Shown here piece by piece: positions 62,184-64,000 of a stretch of DNA of 64,000 bases. The stretch is taken from contig CM043947.1 of the NCBI GenBank assembly GCA_014529385.2, forward strand, positions 116,145,587 to 116,209,586. The letters run 5' to 3'. Under the pieces are notes generated by a model that did not search any database, was not told the origin of the DNA, and worked only from the letters and a program-made list of their open reading frames with translations. The position numbers and the translations under genes were made by a program. This DNA is from Adiantum capillus-veneris. Its lineage: Eukaryota > Streptophyta > Polypodiopsida > Polypodiales > Pteridaceae. How positions within the stretch are numbered: position 1 is the stretch's first letter; each line of letters starts with the position of its first letter.

Positions 62184-63593
62184 CTCTCTTGCTTACCCTC
62201 CTTCTTCCTTTCTTCTTGCCCTCGTGTTATGCCCTCCCATTGATAGCCCTTGTTGGCTTGCCTTCCTTCGTTAACTTGCCCTATTCCTCTCTCCTCGCTT
62301 GTTAAAAATATAACCTCCCCTTATTAGAGCCGGCACCACTGACGTGGCAAGGTTGGATGTCGACCAGCGCGGAATGCGCCGCAATCGGCTACGAACGGCA
62401 TCACCCCTGCTAGCTGAGCAAATCACGCTTCTGTCGCGTGCTCGTCTGACATCGAATGCGATCGCTCCGAACCTTTTTCCTCCTGCGCAGTCTCCTTTTT
62501 CGCTGCTATGGACACCATTGCCTTATTTCTTCCTTGGCTTCACACATCTTCCCTTAATTTACCCATTGGGCGGCCTTTATCTGATAAGGTTATGGGCGGG
62601 CGGCCCTTATCTCATAAGGGCACCACATTAGGGCATACATGCAGGCCAAGGCAATGCGGTAAGCATTGAATTTGGCGTATATAATGATTAAGGCATCGCC
62701 AAGCAGTATAGCTTCTTTCATTGGCGGCCACATTAGTGGGCGGCCTTTAGGTTGGCCTATGGCTAGCATTATCAAAGGCACCACATTTGGCATACAATTC
62801 GGCCAGGCAATGTTAAGCAACAAATAAAAGGCATCATGTTTGGTACACATGTCGGCAAAGCAATGTCATGCACGATATTTTTCTCCAGTTAGCCTTGACT
62901 AACAATATCTTCGAGAATCTTATTGTCCATAACAGCATCCCCAATAATGCAAAAATTACCCAGCTCAGCGTGTCAACAACTGACACCAGACTCTGCCTGC
63001 CAAGCCGTAAATCCCATTAGACTTCTTAAACTGCATAAAATGCATACAAACCCTGTCGAGGCTGTAAAATTCCTAGATGGCACTCCGATCAAGCGGACCG
63101 AACTGGTACGGAGCCGGCCCCCGGTGAATCTGTAACGGCTAATATCTTGGCGACCGGGACTCCGATCACTGATCTGAAAAGACCGACGCGCTCCACAAAG
63201 TGAGCACTTCAGGCCCATGCATTCATTTTATTTTTGTCACCTCAGGTGCAGTTGCCCAATCCATTACGGATCTGTAATCGACTCAAACTTCAATATGCCA
63301 TAACTTCTTCACCGTAGCTCCAATCGACGAGCCGTAAAGACAAGCCATTAGAGAACTTGAAGCACTACAACTCTAGATCATAAACTCCCATATGTGCTCA
63401 CTTCAAGCATAGTCATTTCTGGCATCATTAAGGTATAAGTTGTCCTTTTAAAGCCGCATCTGACATACATTAATCATTAAACTTGGCATGTTAACAAGCC
63501 ATGATCTATAACCATTAATCAAGTAAGATTTAAAAAAGCTTGATATGTGTTTTTTCGGCATCTTTCTTAGCATGGAAGCGGAGATGCACGACA
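61371..63593. mobile_element. Solo LTR, copy 2, between RNase H and integrase of element II
   Basis: Starts TGTCCGGGGATATG and ends GCACGACA; homologous along its length to 5,991-8,248. It splits pol after DDLPDAYLFSV. It contains a GA tract (62,131-62,180) and reverse-strand PPR-like sequence at about 62,620-62,880 (LAELYAKCGAFDNA; ICMTLL-like unit). The flanking 4-mers (CCGT and CACT) do not match, unlike copy 1. Confidence 0.8.
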
Positions 63594-64000
63594 CACTGGA
63601 AATGATACCTCGATGGTATCATGGATGACAATAGTTCATGTGGATTCCCAGATACCACTTCCTATTACGATCGGATTAATCAATCAATTGGCTTTGTATC
63701 AATTACTAGCTGGTAGGCTATACAAAAGAAATCAAGATGGAAATTTGTTCTTATGCATTAATCTTGAAGAAAAAAAAAACAGTACCTAAGTCAAGCACAT
63801 GTTACCATAGTAGGACTTCACTTTGCGGAAGACCAAACTATGCAACGAATCTTAAGACTTGGAGTATTTTGGCCGACTATGAGGAGTGTTGTTTGATCTT
63901 TTGTAAAGGATTGTCCTCAATGTCAAAAACAAACACCCATACCTCATGTAACATTGTTTCAGATGTCACCTCTTCCTAAGTGGAGTAAATATCTATTTAC
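63594..64000 (+). pseudogene. N-terminal integrase of element II, partial
   Basis: Pol resumes after the solo LTR in shifting frames: LYQLLAGRLYKRNQDGNLFL near 63,690-63,770, then HVTIVGLHFAEDQTMQRIL with the two histidines and GVFWPTMRS. A stop follows, then CPQCQKQTPIPHVTLFQMSP with the two cysteines. This is the HHCC zinc domain of a retroviral-type integrase. The catalytic core would lie beyond the window. Confidence 0.75.

Overview
The window is repeat-dominated plant nuclear DNA. Canonical GT-AG introns, plant-type Ty3/gypsy retrotransposons with kilobase LTRs, long CT/GA/CA microsatellites and a large degenerate pentatricopeptide-repeat (PPR) tract all point to a land plant with a large genome. 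The PPR consensus (GVSPDAITYACI-like, LVDMYAKCGA-like) and the gypsy types fit a homosporous fern or another seed-free vascular plant; this is inference from memory of such sequences, not a search. I see no intact host gene. Almost every coding stretch is a transposable element or a decayed fragment.

Layout. 1-5.02 kb: minisatellite, a tRNA-like SINE head, PPR scraps, microsatellites and a 3' fragment of a geranylgeranyl diphosphate synthase gene. 5.02-17.62 kb: a 12.6-kb DNA transposon bounded by 35-bp inverted repeats (33/35 identical) with four intron-containing, lightly mutated genes: an unrecognised + gene with a possible ubiquitin-like tail; a - gene joining a ULP1-type cysteine protease, an acidic linker and an FCP1/SCP-like phosphatase domain; an unrecognised acidic + gene; and a - DDE-type transposase-like gene. 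A solo LTR sits inside the first gene. 18.0-25.34 kb: a decayed + strand gypsy element carrying a MITE and a nested retrotransposon fragment. 25.34-28.13 kb: 5' leader and LTR of a - strand element. 28.4-30.64 kb: two tandem arrays. 30.64-31.48 kb: coiled-coil plus RING-like remnant. 31.56-37.94 kb: PPR pseudogene tract. 37.94-39.63 kb: reverse-oriented LTR related to the one at 18 kb.

39.63 kb to the end: a + strand Ty3/gypsy element (called II) running off the right edge. Its long leader is split by a complete 11.2-kb - strand Ty3/gypsy element (I, 41,407-52,585) with two LTRs, primer-binding site, polypurine tract, gag, protease, RT, two RNase H modules and integrase. Its polyprotein is separated by single in-frame stops and has lost catalytic residues. 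Element II's pol is split between RNase H and integrase by a second solo LTR of the same family as the one at 6 kb; both solo LTRs contain PPR-derived sequence.

The two most unusual things are (1) the four-gene inverted-repeat transposon with a ULP1-FCP1 gene, and (2) a recurrent architecture in which retrotransposon leaders or adjacent arrays are built of roughly 270-315-bp tandem units, each centred on a near-perfect palindrome whose sequence differs between elements. Exon boundaries and frame joins are read by eye. Family assignments rest on motifs, not on database searches.
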